This document shows positions 45,147-56,461 of a DNA stretch of 64,000 nt, one piece after another. The notes below the pieces were generated by a model. That model saw only the letters and a program-made list of their open reading frames with translations. It did no database searches and was not told the origin of the DNA. Every line of letters starts with the position of its first letter. The stretch's first letter is position 1. Source of the stretch: Mytilus trossulus (taxonomy: Eukaryota; Mollusca; Bivalvia; Mytilida; Mytilidae); the NCBI RefSeq assembly GCF_036588685.1, contig NC_086384.1:8508195-8572194 (forward strand), in the 5' to 3' direction. Position numbers and translations under genes: made by a program.

Positions 45147-46519
45147 TGTTCCAGACCATATGAGTATTTGGACCGTACGCGTACGGTCCGGACCGTATAC
45201 GTATACTCGTACGGTCCGACCATACGCGTATGGTCGGACCGTATGAGTATACGCGTATGGTCCAGTACGAGCCGACCATACTTGTATCATATGTGTTGAA
45301 TTTAAACAAATATTTATCACAATCTTTATATTTAGTTTTATTAATTGTTATCATAACAATTAGATTGATAAAATGAACAAATGAACAATTGAAATTAAAT
45401 ATTTGTTTAATTGTACTATATTTGAATCCTATTTTGGTACTTTCGCCCTTGGTGATACTTGCTACCACAAGTAATGTAATATTTTTTACATTTACATGTT
45501 TGCAGTTCATTCATGTTCTTTTGCATTTGCATTTTTTTGTAAAGTTTCTAATATTCTAAAACAACTGTCCTCCCACATCATGTTTACTTCCGATATCGTC
45601 AATTTCAATGTTCATAATTCAAAAAATGTATGACTGATCGACATGCTACATTTTGTAAATACACGATATTAACAGATTTAATTAGCTTGAATTTTTTAAA
45701 TAGTTAAAAAATAAAGTTTTTATTTCAATTACAATTGAATTTTTCCATATTATTTGAGAGTTAAGTTATGTTGATCTGTACATGTACTTTACATGCATTT
45801 GCAACTTATAGACTTAAGAAACTTCTTAAGGTGGCATGGGAGTCTAAAATAAAAATGATTGAATTTGTTCATACTTTGTTTAAATGTAGTATCTATTGAT
45901 ATATGTTCAAAAATATTATAAAAATGATAGGTCACCGCGCATTTTCTCAAGCTACAGGTTGTGACAAAATGACAAATTTTGTATGGATTATATAGGAAAA
46001 AGCAACATTTTGTGAATAGAAACTAAACAAAATGATAGAATTGTAAAATAAATTAGGAAAAGATTGCTTTCAGACAATGCTTTGAGAATATCAAAAGAAA
46101 AGATAGGGTCACCGTACGATTTTCCCGGCTAAAAGACAAAATAGGAAAATTTCATGTAGAGTCTTTCAGAAAATGCACTGTTTTAGAGTTACCTCCCCTT
46201 AAATTGCCAATTTGAAAATATCAAAAAAACAACCGAAAATAATCTACACTTGTAAAACTTTTAATATTTATAAGTTATATTTTTATAAATTGGTTCTTTT
46301 CAACGATAATTCACATTAAAAATCTGCATTCCTGCATCAAATTTTGCTAACTTCATAGAAAATATGGACCTTAGATTCTCTGTTTTTTGCAATCCAAGAT
46401 GGCGAAAGACACCCATACCACCTTAATGTTATTAACCAGACCGTATGAGTATTTTGAAAAAGTACGCATACGGTCCAGACCGTACGCGTACAGTCCAAAT
46501 ACTCATACGGTCTGGAACA
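45147..46519. mobile_element. Inverted-repeat element TGTTCC...GGAACA inserted in a minisatellite
   Basis: The outer 49 bp at 45147-45195 and 46471-46519 are inverted repeats with only a few mismatches ('tgttccagacc', 'gtacgcgtacggtcc'). TACA flanks both sides (45143-45146 and 46520-46523). Removing the element restores a typical array unit, which supports a 4-bp target duplication. The left end continues into further CG-rich palindromes ('accgtatacgtatact', 'ccatacgcgtatgg') to about 45290. The interior shares about 400 bp with 3479-3893. No transposase is present. Confidence 0.75.
45826..46426. mobile_element. TTAA-flanked MITE nested in the larger element
   Basis: Its ends 'ttaaggtggcatgggagtct' and 'agacacccataccaccttaa' match in inverted orientation at 18 of 20 positions, and TTAA stands at both borders, as with piggyBac-type insertion. 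The related element near 3856 has no insertion at this place. Confidence 0.75.
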
Positions 46520-46990
46520 TACACACGCTCTTCGGTTACAAATTCAATTATGCAGACATTCGTCTATAACAAATACAACATACAGATAATCTTCCGACAC
46601 AGATACAAAACAACATACAAATACTCTTTTTCGGCAATAAAATACAATACACAGACACACTTTCGTCACAAATACAATACTACAGACACACTTTCGTCAC
46701 AAATACAATACACAGACACACTTTCGTCACAAATACAATACATAGACACACTTTCGTCACAAATACAATACACAGACACACTTTCGTCACAAATACAATA
46801 CTACAGACACACTTTCGTCACAAAACAATACACAGACACACTTTCGTCACACATACAATACACAGACACACTTTCGCCACAAATACAATACTACAGACAC
46901 ACTTTCGTCACAAATACAATATACAGACACACTTTCGTCACAAATACAATACACAGACACACTTTCGTCACAAATACAATACTACAGACA
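46520..46990. repeat. Minisatellite, right half (period about 30 bp)
   Basis: About eleven regular units of 'cagacacactttcgtcacaa' plus 'atacaatac' or 'atacaatacta' fill 46645-46985. Units nearer the inserted element are more diverged. The long open frame across it is a repeat translation. Confidence 0.85.
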
Positions 46991-47041
46991 AGACTAATTT
47001 TTTTCCGCACTTCATACATTATTTATTTCAATTATTAAAGC

Positions 47042-47047
47042 TTTATT
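47042..47047 (-). terminator. Polyadenylation signal of the potassium channel gene
   Basis: AATAAA on the minus strand, about 70 bp after the stop codon at 47115. Confidence 0.6.
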
Positions 47048-47114
47048 TCTATTATATCTAATTGCATTTTAATTCGTGTTAAAGTATCAATATGAAAGAC
47101 GTTTTGGCAGAATA

Positions 47115-48143
47115 TCATGGACTCCCACTTGAATTGTATACTTTCGGTCTAGTTTTCTTCGACAGAAGTTGTATTTCGGTCCTATCTTTTCTTAATACAA
47201 ACTCCTGTTTTACCATGGTAGCGAGATCATTTCCTTGATTTCGCAACGGAATTCTTGCAAACCCGATGAATAATACGAAATTCGACACCAAAACTGGAAT
47301 GAGAACTGCAAGTACAAATACACCCGTTACAGCACATACACAACCGATCATTTTACCAAGAAGACTTTTTGGTACAGCATCACCATATCCAACTGTTGTC
47401 ATGGTTACGACTGACCACCAGATGGCGTCCGGTATCGATTTGAATGCTTCACGATCACTGTAGAATACAACAGCTGAAAAAATGAGCGCTGCAACAAACA
47501 TAAGAAACACCATCAACACCATGTTTTTAAAGCTTGCTCTAACGGAATATATAAACACCCTAAATCCTATAAAGTTCCTGACTAATCGAAATAACCTAAA
47601 AACACGTGCTATTTGTATACATTCGATAAAATCTAACGATGAATATATTGCGTACTTTTCTTTTGGAAATAAATACTCGATGAAATTTATAATACATTCT
47701 GAGGTTAAAGCTATTATGTCCACAATATTCAGAAAAGAACAGAAAAATATTTTCTTATCAGGACAAAATATATATCTTATTACTAATTCTACAAGAAAAA
47801 ATCCAACCGTGAAATAATCCATGATAGTCAGATAATCAAAGCGAGTGTGAGTGTCTAAGGTATCATCTGTATAGCCTTCAGTCTCATTGTTATTATCAAG
47901 CATTGAACTATTTGTATTGTTTGGGGTATTTGCATTTATTATTCTAACATTTGAAGTAACAATCTCAGGCTCTTCATTCAGTTCTTTTTCACAATGCTGA
48001 TGGCTTTTTGGCATTTGTGTGCCATCGCCTAGAAATTCTCTTATCTCCTCACAATCAAGTTTTCGTTGGAAATCCGGATGTGTGCTAGCAACTAGTACAA
48101 ATATAGACATAAGGATAACTATGGCTGAAGATGCAACATAAAT
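47115..48143 (-). CDS. Voltage-gated potassium channel, exon 2: membrane domain S1-S6 and C-terminus
   Basis: This exon opens after a TTTTACAG acceptor (48146-48144) in phase 0 and encodes residues 157-498 of the 498-aa channel. S1 is IYVASSAIVILMSIFVLVAS (157-176). The extracellular S1-S2 loop is long and has three N-glycosylation sequons near residues 231, 234 and 242. S2 is about 262-281 and S3 about 290-307. S4 has four arginines every third residue (336, 339, 342, 345) with Gln where a further gating charge often lies. S5 is about 364-384, the selectivity filter TMTTVGYGD is at 403-411, and S6 is about 420-445. The S6 hinge, normally PVP, reads LIPVLVSNF, so the first proline is lost. 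The C-terminus is short. It is closest to Shaw/Kv3-type or other non-Shaker Kv channels. It should form plasma-membrane tetramers that open on depolarisation. Confidence 0.9.
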   Translation of the reverse strand: MYVASSAIVILMSIFVLVASTHPDFQRKLDCEEIREFLGDGTQMPKSHQHCEKELNEEPEIVTSNVRIINANTPNNTNSSMLDNNNETEGYTDDTLDTHTRFDYLTIMDYFTVGFFLVELVIRYIFCPDKKIFFCSFLNIVDIIALTSECIINFIEYLFPKEKYAIYSSLDFIECIQIARVFRLFRLVRNFIGFRVFIYSVRASFKNMVLMVFLMFVAALIFSAVVFYSDREAFKSIPDAIWWSVVTMTTVGYGDAVPKSLLGKMIGCVCAVTGVFVLAVLIPVLVSNFVLFIGFARIPLRNQGNDLATMVKQEFVLRKDRTEIQLLSKKTRPKVYNSSGSP

Positions 48144-49526
48144 CTGTAAAAGAAGAAAAGCGAGAATTATGGAAAATGTTTAGATTAAAAAATAAAAACG
48201 TATGATAATCAATTTCCATTTTTAAAACTTCGTATGCACACACTAGAATATTTAAAAAAAAATCCAGTAACACAATTTATAGATCGTGTAATACTAGTAC
48301 GCCTGAAATCTCCATGACGTTCGGTAACTCATTTAGGTATATGAAAAGATATGAAAAAATAGAAATCATGATTCTTGTTTACGTTCACATCATTATAGGT
48401 ATTCATTTGAATACCCTGTCAAGACTTATTAATATTCGCATAAGTTTAGCTTTTTTCTTCGGAAATAATATCCGTGTATGTAAACAGCTTTCATCGTTGT
48501 AAATTTCTACAAATGTATGACAATAATGATATCATGAGTAAAATTGAGAATGGTAATGGGGAAGTGTCAAAGAAACAACAACCCAACAAAAGAGTAAAAA
48601 AAGTATATAACAGATTATAGTTTTTAAATGCGAATGTCCACCATGCACACAAAGAGCAGACAGAATTTATACTTCAAAATAAAAAGGTCGGAGATAACAG
48701 ACAAATAATAGTACACAAGACACACCAAAGAAAACTAAAGACTACTCAACACCAACCCCACCAAAAACTGGGAGTGAGATAATTTTTTTATATATGCACG
48801 GATCATCTCGGAAAATGAAATCATACAGCAAAATCAATTCAAAGTTTTTCTTCCTTATTCTCTTTTATGTTATTGATTTCCGGATGTAAAATTATTTGCC
48901 TGTGTAAACAAGCTTCATGATCATACTTAGATACCTCTTATTTAATGGACTAATTATAACAATACGATAACCAATCGAAGGTTTATTCTGACATTAATAT
49001 CTTCATAACTTGTCTTATCATGAACCTATTAATGATTCTAAATCATCAAATCATCTTATTCTGTGATAAGCCAGACAATAATAAATATCCAATATTCAAT
49101 CAATAATATCGAGATGGTATCAAACATAGTTCTACTCTGGTAACAAATTGATGATGCATTATTAACTGATGATAAATGTGTGGGTTCATGTTTTAGTAAA
49201 TGTTGTTGTCTGGGAAATCAAAATAATTCAAAATATTGTCTTTAAGATCGTTAGCAAAATGAATCCTCTACATATTAGATCCTTAATGTTTTCTGAATGA
49301 AATGACCGTAAAATAAAATACCATGCACGATACATTACATTAAGAACAGAAAATAGGAGAAATAACTATTTTCCTTTTAAATTGGTGGCAATCTGTGGAA
49401 CCGATTACCTGTTTTCCGATGATAATGTCGTAGACAGAAAACATAAAACTGGTACTTTTCTTTAAATTACACAGATTTTCAGCTTGATTTGCTAAATCTT
49501 ACTTGTTTGGTTTTATAAATTTTAGA

Positions 49527-49608
49527 TATGAGCGTCACTGATGAGTCTTATGTAGACGAAACGCGCGTCTGGCTTACTAAATTATTATCCTGGTACCGTT
49601 GATAACTA
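49527..49608 (-). repeat. Dispersed repeat family C fragment, reversed
   Basis: It reads 'gagcgtcactgatgagtctt', 'gtagacgaaacgcgcgtctg' and 'tatcctggtaccgttgataa', the reverse of the other copies. Confidence 0.8.
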
Positions 49609-50129
49609 TTTACTTGACCGAGCACTATATTGCACAGACACAGAGATAAAGCAACCTGCCGGAGTCAAAGGTTAATAATATGAATATATTCTGTTAGATG
49701 ACGTTCAGTGAAACATACGCACAAACTGTTGATACATTACCAAGAGTTCGTGCACTACTTACTGTTTCAAATGTATTTTTCCTTGAAAATTTATAAATTG
49801 AATAATATATGTAGTAATCTTTATGTTAAGAAGATCAAGTAAGAAGATTGTTGCTATAAAAATCGCACACGCGTTTAATTATACTCTTTTCCTCGTTTCT
49901 TAGTTTCTTGGGTATATAGGATCATTAAAAAAGTTAGAAAACTTATTTGTAAATGATGTATCATGAGTTGTTATTTCTGTATGTCATGTACTATTTTATT
50001 CTCCTCTGTGATTCAGAATCCTAATAGTAAAGCATCAAACGGCTTGATTTCTACAGGTATAACATTTTGATTTACATCTGACTCCTTAAAGAACAAATCA
50101 GTATTAATGTATCACTTCGAACTGTAAAA

Positions 50130-50625
50130 TAGAGAATGGAAATGAGGTATGTGTCAAAGAGACAACAACCCGACCATAGAAAAAACAACAGCATAAGGTC
50201 ACCAACAGGTCTTCAATGTAGCGAGAAATTCCCGCACCCGGAGGCGTCCTTCAGCTGGCCTCTAAACAAATATATACTAGTTCAGTGATAATGAACGCCA
50301 TACTAAACTCCAAATTGTACACAAGAAACTAAAATTAAAATAATACAAGACTAACAAAGGCTAGAGGCTCCTGACTTGTGACAGGCGCAAAAATGCGGCG
50401 GGGTTAAATATGTTTATGAGATCTCAACCCTCCCCCTATACCTCTTGTCAATGTAGAAAAGTATAAACGCATAACAATTCGCACATTTAACTTCAGTTCA
50501 AGAGAAGTCCGAGTCTGATGTCAGAAAGATGTAACCAAAGAAAATAAACAAAATAACAATAATACATTAATAACAACAGACTACTAGCAGTTTACTGACA
50601 TGCCACTTCCAGACTTCAATTATAC
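50130..50625 (+). repeat. Dispersed repeat family B, long copy
   Basis: Nearly the same as the copy at 40692, including 'cccgcacccggaggcgtcct', 'aaatgcggcggggttaaata' and 'gactactagcagtttactga'. Confidence 0.8.
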
Positions 50626-50687
50626 TATAAATCTGATTTACATCGAGAAAGTCCTGCATGATCCTATTCTCCCTTCTTATTTAGTTT

Positions 50688-51031
50688 AACATATTTATTT
50701 ATAGTGGATTGGGAAACAAGTTGTTACAACTTATTTAAATTCCTCCACTTTGCGGGTGCGAGTTCTGCCCTTGTAGCGGCATGAGCCTACTCTTTTTCGA
50801 AATCTACAAGGGTGTCTTTTACGTGCAAGAGATATTGCTCTCTCTCACACGGGTCAGCCATTTATCGTCCCCATCCGACGGACTTGCATCGTTTCTCAAG
50901 ACCATACTCGCAAATTGTGTCGAGGGAAGGCCGAAAATTCAGTCCCTGAAATTTTCTCCCCGGAACGAGGATAGAACCAGGAACCTTTGTTTAAGTAGTC
51001 CGATGCGCTAACCACTACACCACGGCCTTCC
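50688..51031 (-). mobile_element. tRNA-derived SINE, full-length head
   Basis: On the minus strand it starts GGAAGGCCGTGGTGTAGTGG. An A box (TGGTGTAGTGGTTAGCGC, 51022-51005) and a B box (GGTTCCTGGTTCTATCC, 50985-50969) form an internal RNA polymerase III promoter as in tRNA genes. The acceptor-stem halves do not close properly, so it is not a tRNA gene. The body continues with 'gaattttcggccttccct' and ends AT-rich near 50690. Confidence 0.8.
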
Positions 51032-51749
51032 TATTATTTGTAACGGACATTTGTTGTTGTGTGTCATACCTATGCGCTGTCACGTTGTACAAGCATATTT
51101 ACCCATTGAAAAGCATTGATTGTGAAAAAAAGGAGGAATCCCCGGAAGCTCCTGTCTGGATCCATCACTAAGAATTCATGAAAATGAGAAATTCGAATGG
51201 AAATAAATATTTACATATTCGTTAATTGAAATGAGATTATTGCCTTCTGTCGTACTATTTCGTTATTGTGATGTGATGTAAATGATGACTACATTACCAT
51301 TACACAATATAGTATGCAGCTTTAAAAGGTCAACAAAATACATTCCAATTTTGTATCTCTACCCGATCAGTGATCTTTGTCTACCGTTAATTATAATTGT
51401 AAACAAAAGCACAAGGTAAATAGTTGATGAAGTAGTTTAGGGAGACGATCAGATAAAACTTAATTAGAAACAAGGAGCAGATGTAAAACAATTTTCATCT
51501 TTATGAATAAATAAATCATATATACCAGGTACGCCATATGGGGCATTTTGTCTGCAAAATTTTCAGCAATTACTAGTAATGACGCTCGAATCCATAAAAG
51601 TTTAAAACGGAAAGTAAAGAAGTACCCATGATTTTATTAAAGATCATATAAAAACCAAACTATATATCTTAATTTTTATATATAAATCCAAAGAATCACT
51701 GCCTAACAAATATTCTTTTCACTTTCTTCACTATACTTTCTAAACATAA

Positions 51750-51920
51750 GTAAAATTTCAAAAATACTAAACTCCGAGGAAATTAATCCCCAAATCAAAA
51801 CGCCCTTAATCAAATGGCAAAATCAAACGCTCAAACACATCAAACGAATGAGTAACAACTGTCATATTCCTGACTTCGTACAGATATTTTTAAAAGTAGA
51901 AAATGGTGGGTTAAACCTGG
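51750..51920 (+). repeat. Dispersed repeat family D copy
   Basis: It contains 'aatactaaactccgaggaaa', 'gctcaaacacatcaaacga' and 'ctgtcatattcctgacttcg'. Confidence 0.75.
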
Positions 51921-53800
51921 TTGTTTTTGTACCTTACAACGAAACACAAAATGTTGTTTGTACATTATAATGAAACACAAATTAATTTTTTTATATGCTA
52001 TGCGAACATGTCACACATATGCTACAAAAATAAGGTACATGTAACTTTTATCATGCAACTAACGCCTTGAACAGCGCCTTAGCAATTACGCACATCTCTA
52101 ACAATAATCAGTGTATGGCTAAATATGGAACTTCTAAAAACTTTTACAGAGCGGTAATGCTACTATAGTATCACGGAATTAATTTGATTAATTCATCAGT
52201 TATAACAAGAACTACACACTTAAATACAAATTACACAAAGTTTCGATCAATCCAAGATTATTTGTCATTAGCATTATCTGCAGAATAATCTGTCATATTT
52301 GAACATATTAAATAGTTTAGAACCTGCAGTCTGCATATTTGTCACTTATTTATAACGTCTATTTAAATAATAATAGAAGTGCATATTATGCCAAGGAATA
52401 TACGCGGACAATTTTACAACTCGCTAGAACCATTTGTTTTTATTGACCGAAAGGAATACAATTATTACATTGATTGATTATTTAATAGTGCGGGGCTCTC
52501 GAGTTCACTCCCGTTATTTGGTGGAGTCTGTGGTGCTATAAAATTAGATTTGTTTGTAGCGTTTTGTCTGTTCGTTGTTTAATTTCTGCCATGGTTTTAT
52601 CTGTATTTATAATTCTTGATCGCTGCTCTGTACCTTCTCCTTTTATTATAAAACCGCCCTTTATTATAGTAATCAAGAAATGTATCCATGATGTCATTCT
52701 GTAACAAAAGTATTATTCATACACTATTTTTTGCCAAGAATTCTTAGATCATTATCTATTTACCCGATGCTGTCTAAATGCAGTGAAATAGTGGCATGTA
52801 TTACATTATGTGTAAATAAGGTGTTCTGCAAACTAAGGCAATATTCACATACGCTGGAACGTGGATTCTAAAATACATATCATTACTTGCTCCAGTATGA
52901 GGTGATTGAAAGATAATTAAGGAGAATAACATTTGGGACATTTCAGAAATCTTGAAAATTTTACTATAAAGAGAAATCTAGATTTAAATGTGCTAATAAG
53001 TTGCATTTGTAATAAATTCAAATCAAATAAGTCTTATATAAAAGTAACGAGTTGTGGTTTTATATATAGTACAATATATTTTCAATGATAAGATAATCCA
53101 CCAGAACCAAAGGATGAAACACTACAGAATTGCTATCAAAGTGCCTTAATAATATACATTCATGCTCAAATTGCACGAACAACCTGATCAATATCAAATC
53201 TCTATTTTTTCAGTTTGAGTCACGTGTTTTGCTGAACAATCCGAATATGTGTTCCTTGAGAATTGTACATACGTATATTTTGTGCTGACAAACTATAATT
53301 GATTACATCCTCATTCCTTCGGTCTCAGGTGGATAGTTGTCTTATTTGCAATCTTACAACATTTCCTTATATTCATAAGAAATCAAGTTTATTACCATTG
53401 CTTGTGAATTCACAGATCTTTGGGGTAAAGTGTATTCATCTCTTCTGATTCAATTAGTCATTTAAGGTTAGAATACTACTAAGAGTTCCTTACTGTAAGT
53501 TTGTTGTCTAGACAACACATACTTGTGCAGATTACATTGTCAGTAAATAACAGATTTTTCTGCATGAATTCAATAGAAAAAGACATAGCTGACAGAAAAC
53601 TTATTTTCTTGGAACGATGATAAACCAAAGTGTTTATACATTCAATTCCGTTTTTTATTAAACTAATGTTGCAGTAAATACATTTTCATTGCACCACTAC
53701 AAAACGAGGTTAATTACTAGGCTTATTTAATACCAGACTATGTTTCATTCCGAAAGTAGAAATGATAATTTATTTTTTTAATTTAATTTAATTTAATTTA

Positions 53801-54075
53801 AACATATTTATTTATAGTTGATTGGGAAGCAAGTTTTTCAACTTATATTAATCCCTTTCCACTTTGCAGGTGCGAGTGCTGTCTTGTAGCGGCATTAGCC
53901 TACTCTTTTTCGAAATCTGCAAGGGTGTCTTTAACGTGCAAGAGATATGACTCTCTCTTAACACGGGTCAGCCATTTATCGCCCCCTTCCGACTATCATC
54001 GTTTCCGCAAGACCATACTCGCAAATGGTGTCAAGGGAGAGCCGAAAATTGAGTCCCTGAAATTTTCATCCTAGA
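53801..54075 (-). mobile_element. SINE body copy lacking the tRNA head
   Basis: It matches the SINE at 50688-51031 over 'cttgtagcggcat.agcctac', 'aagggtgtcttt.acgtgcaa' and 'gtccctgaaattttc', but stops before the A and B boxes. Its 3' side ends in TTTAA-type simple repeats at about 53776-53800. It is 5'-truncated and inactive. Confidence 0.75.
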
Positions 54076-55993
54076 AATGATGTTGGACATAATAGATATA
54101 GAATAAGCAATACATTTAATTTCAAAAGAAATTTAAATTAAGTCATTTTCAATTAAAACATTAACTTAAACCTTTTACTTTGGAAGTCACATAATTATGA
54201 TTTTAAAATAGTAACTATGTAGAATAACAACAATAGTATCAACACAAAATTATTAAAGTCTGAATTGTGCCATTTTGTACGACAAGAAAAGTTTTGAACG
54301 ACCAAAACAAAGAAGAGTTTATTACCGATGATTAAATCTAATAATTTGACTAAGAAAACAAACCAAAATAACGAAAAATAATAATAATTAGGACATTGCA
54401 TGAACCCAAAAAAGAACATATCCTTAAAAGTTTGCAGCTCTCTTCATGCAACACTTAGCGGTTAGAAAAAGAACTCTGATATAGATCACGAACACGATAC
54501 CATTAATGAAATCACGAATTAACTTCCCATTAAAGATTACACTATCCCTGAATGTATATGCCTAGAAAACAAACCACATAAAGAATTGCTATTAATTCCA
54601 GATGTATCGATTATAGAGAAACTATTCTAGTTTTCACCCTGGATTAACATTTCAATGCACAACTAAAATACAGTGAGTTTAATCTAATATTTTTTTCAAA
54701 ATGCTTTCATTAATTGAATCACATACACTATTCAAATCCATCGCATCATTTAAAACTAATATCAGGAAACGATGTCGTTCATGATATGATTCAAAATCCA
54801 TTGAGTAACGAATTGCATTTACTAAATGATTTAGTACTCAATGGCAGTCATCGAGAAACGACATACGCTCAAAATAGATGTTTAATGGGTATATGTTTTA
54901 AAGTTATTTGATCACCTGTGATAAGAATAATCTATTCTATTCCACCGATTGTTGATCAACTTGTTGATAGAATAAATTTAACTGAGTCAATCAGAAACAT
55001 GTGTGAAATCTTCTCTACGATACTTTTTAAGCTGAGTTTTTATTAAGAAAAGAGGACATATTAAAACATATTTAAATACCGAAAGGTTCATCTGCTGGCT
55101 TCTTCCATCCGGTAGTAAAACCCATGATGCGTATATAGGGGCGTCCGTTTAGATGTGTGGGATTTATGAACACTCAGCATCGTCTTGTCCAAAAGCGGGA
55201 CCTTAAATTCGATGTTGCGTAAATGGAAAGTGCTACACACACTGTAAGTTATAATAAACCCTGCCATCAGCTCTTAGAGGGGCCCGTAAGTGACTTGTTG
55301 CAGAGCATGATTTCTTTCACTGTCCAATTTAACCTCTATTTTATATATATATATATGTCTATATTATAGAAACTAGTTCACAGGTCAGATACAAATAGTA
55401 TGAAATTTTCTTCGGGCAGGGTTCAAATTGATATAGACACACGCGTAGATGGTAATGGACAATAGCCTTCATATCTGTCGAGTAGCTTATGACCGAAATA
55501 CCCTACCTACAAACGACAATATATAACCTGTCTTTTGAATATATAGTTAATTTGTTTCCTTCCTAACAAAACATGAGGCATTTGCTGTGCGTTAATCAAA
55601 CAGTAATGAATCAATGTTTAAAAACAAGCGATTCTGCACATTTAGTAGCATTCGTTTGAAAATATCTCAAAAAGTTTCGTTTGACATTTTCTATTTAATA
55701 GTTTCTACAACTTCAGAACAGTACCTGTATATCGCGAATAATGCGGAACAAAAATATGCGAATCTTATATTGAAAAAAAAGTGGTTGAATGAATAGTTTT
55801 GTTCTGAAAAACTGTCGAAAGACTGCAATATAGGGATATTATTTAGCCAACGACAACAACACAATAGAAGATAACAGAAGGACCCCTGAGTAACACAAAA
55901 TATTAAATGTGCTAATTGTGTTTTATCTATACAACTCAAACATATCATCACTACATCATGATGCAGCACACGTGATATATCATAATACTGTAC

Positions 55994-56461
55994 CTTTGCT
56001 AAAGCAGACGACATTGGGTCATCTAGCACTCGCCAAACTTTTCTTCTTGTATATTCCCATTTGCTATTCGATGGACGAAGAATATTTCCAGACCTTCCGG
56101 CTTTTGTTTCTTCGAGTTCAAATGTTTTTAGTAAAGCTTGATCCTCAAAAAATGACACATACTTCATATAACAACATCGCGACATTTTACGGTCGTCAAT
56201 TTGCCAAAATTTCAATTCCCTGCAGAAGACAGACGGACAGACCGAAGATGGCATATGCAATTCTCCATTTGTATAAAACCAAACAATAGCTGTGAAACTT
56301 TCTGCATGTCTTTCAAGATAATATTCCTCACACGAGTCTTTTTCGTCCATTTTTAGTTGGTTAGAAACACAATTTTCAAAACAATGTGACGGCAGACGAC
56401 AGAAGGTTTTCTTGTGCAGACGAAATATCGTTCCACTCACATTGAGTATAACGTAATCCAT
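55994..56461 (-). CDS. Voltage-gated potassium channel, exon 1: cytoplasmic T1 tetramerisation domain
   Basis: This exon encodes residues 1-156 and ends in phase 0 at SSALAK before the donor GTACAG, joining IYVASS of exon 2. It starts MDYVILNVSGTIFRL with the context AACATGG, a good initiation site. The frame stays open upstream but without another ATG. T1 domains bring Kv subunits together. The zinc-binding signature of non-Shaker Kv channels, H-x5-C-x20-C-C, is exact here: the H is in ELHMPSSVC and the CC in KMSRCC. Other T1 marks are YLERHAESF, WFYTNGELHMP and ELKFWQIDD, and the domain is followed by WRVLDDPMSSALAK leading to S1. With exon 2 the protein has 498 aa and is intact. Confidence 0.9.

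Larger units (their letters stand above)
48144..55993 (-). other. 7.85-kb intron of the potassium channel gene
   Basis: Donor GTACAG (55993-55988) and acceptor ACAG (48147-48144) bound it. It holds repeat family B at about 48543-48780 and 50130-50625, family C reversed at 49527-49608, a SINE at 50688-51031 with a truncated relative at 53801-54075, and family D at about 51750-51920. No internal exon was recognised. Confidence 0.7.

Noticed and set aside
46445-47038. 197-codon plus-strand frame
   Set aside because: Most of it is the 30-bp minisatellite read in one frame (period divisible by three), so openness is automatic.
47482-47817. 111-codon plus-strand frame
   Set aside because: Antisense shadow of the channel's transmembrane exon.
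50969-51031. tRNA gene
   Set aside because: A and B boxes are present, but the acceptor stem does not close and a SINE body follows, so it is a SINE head.
55909-56289. 126-codon plus-strand frame
   Set aside because: Antisense shadow of the potassium channel T1 exon.
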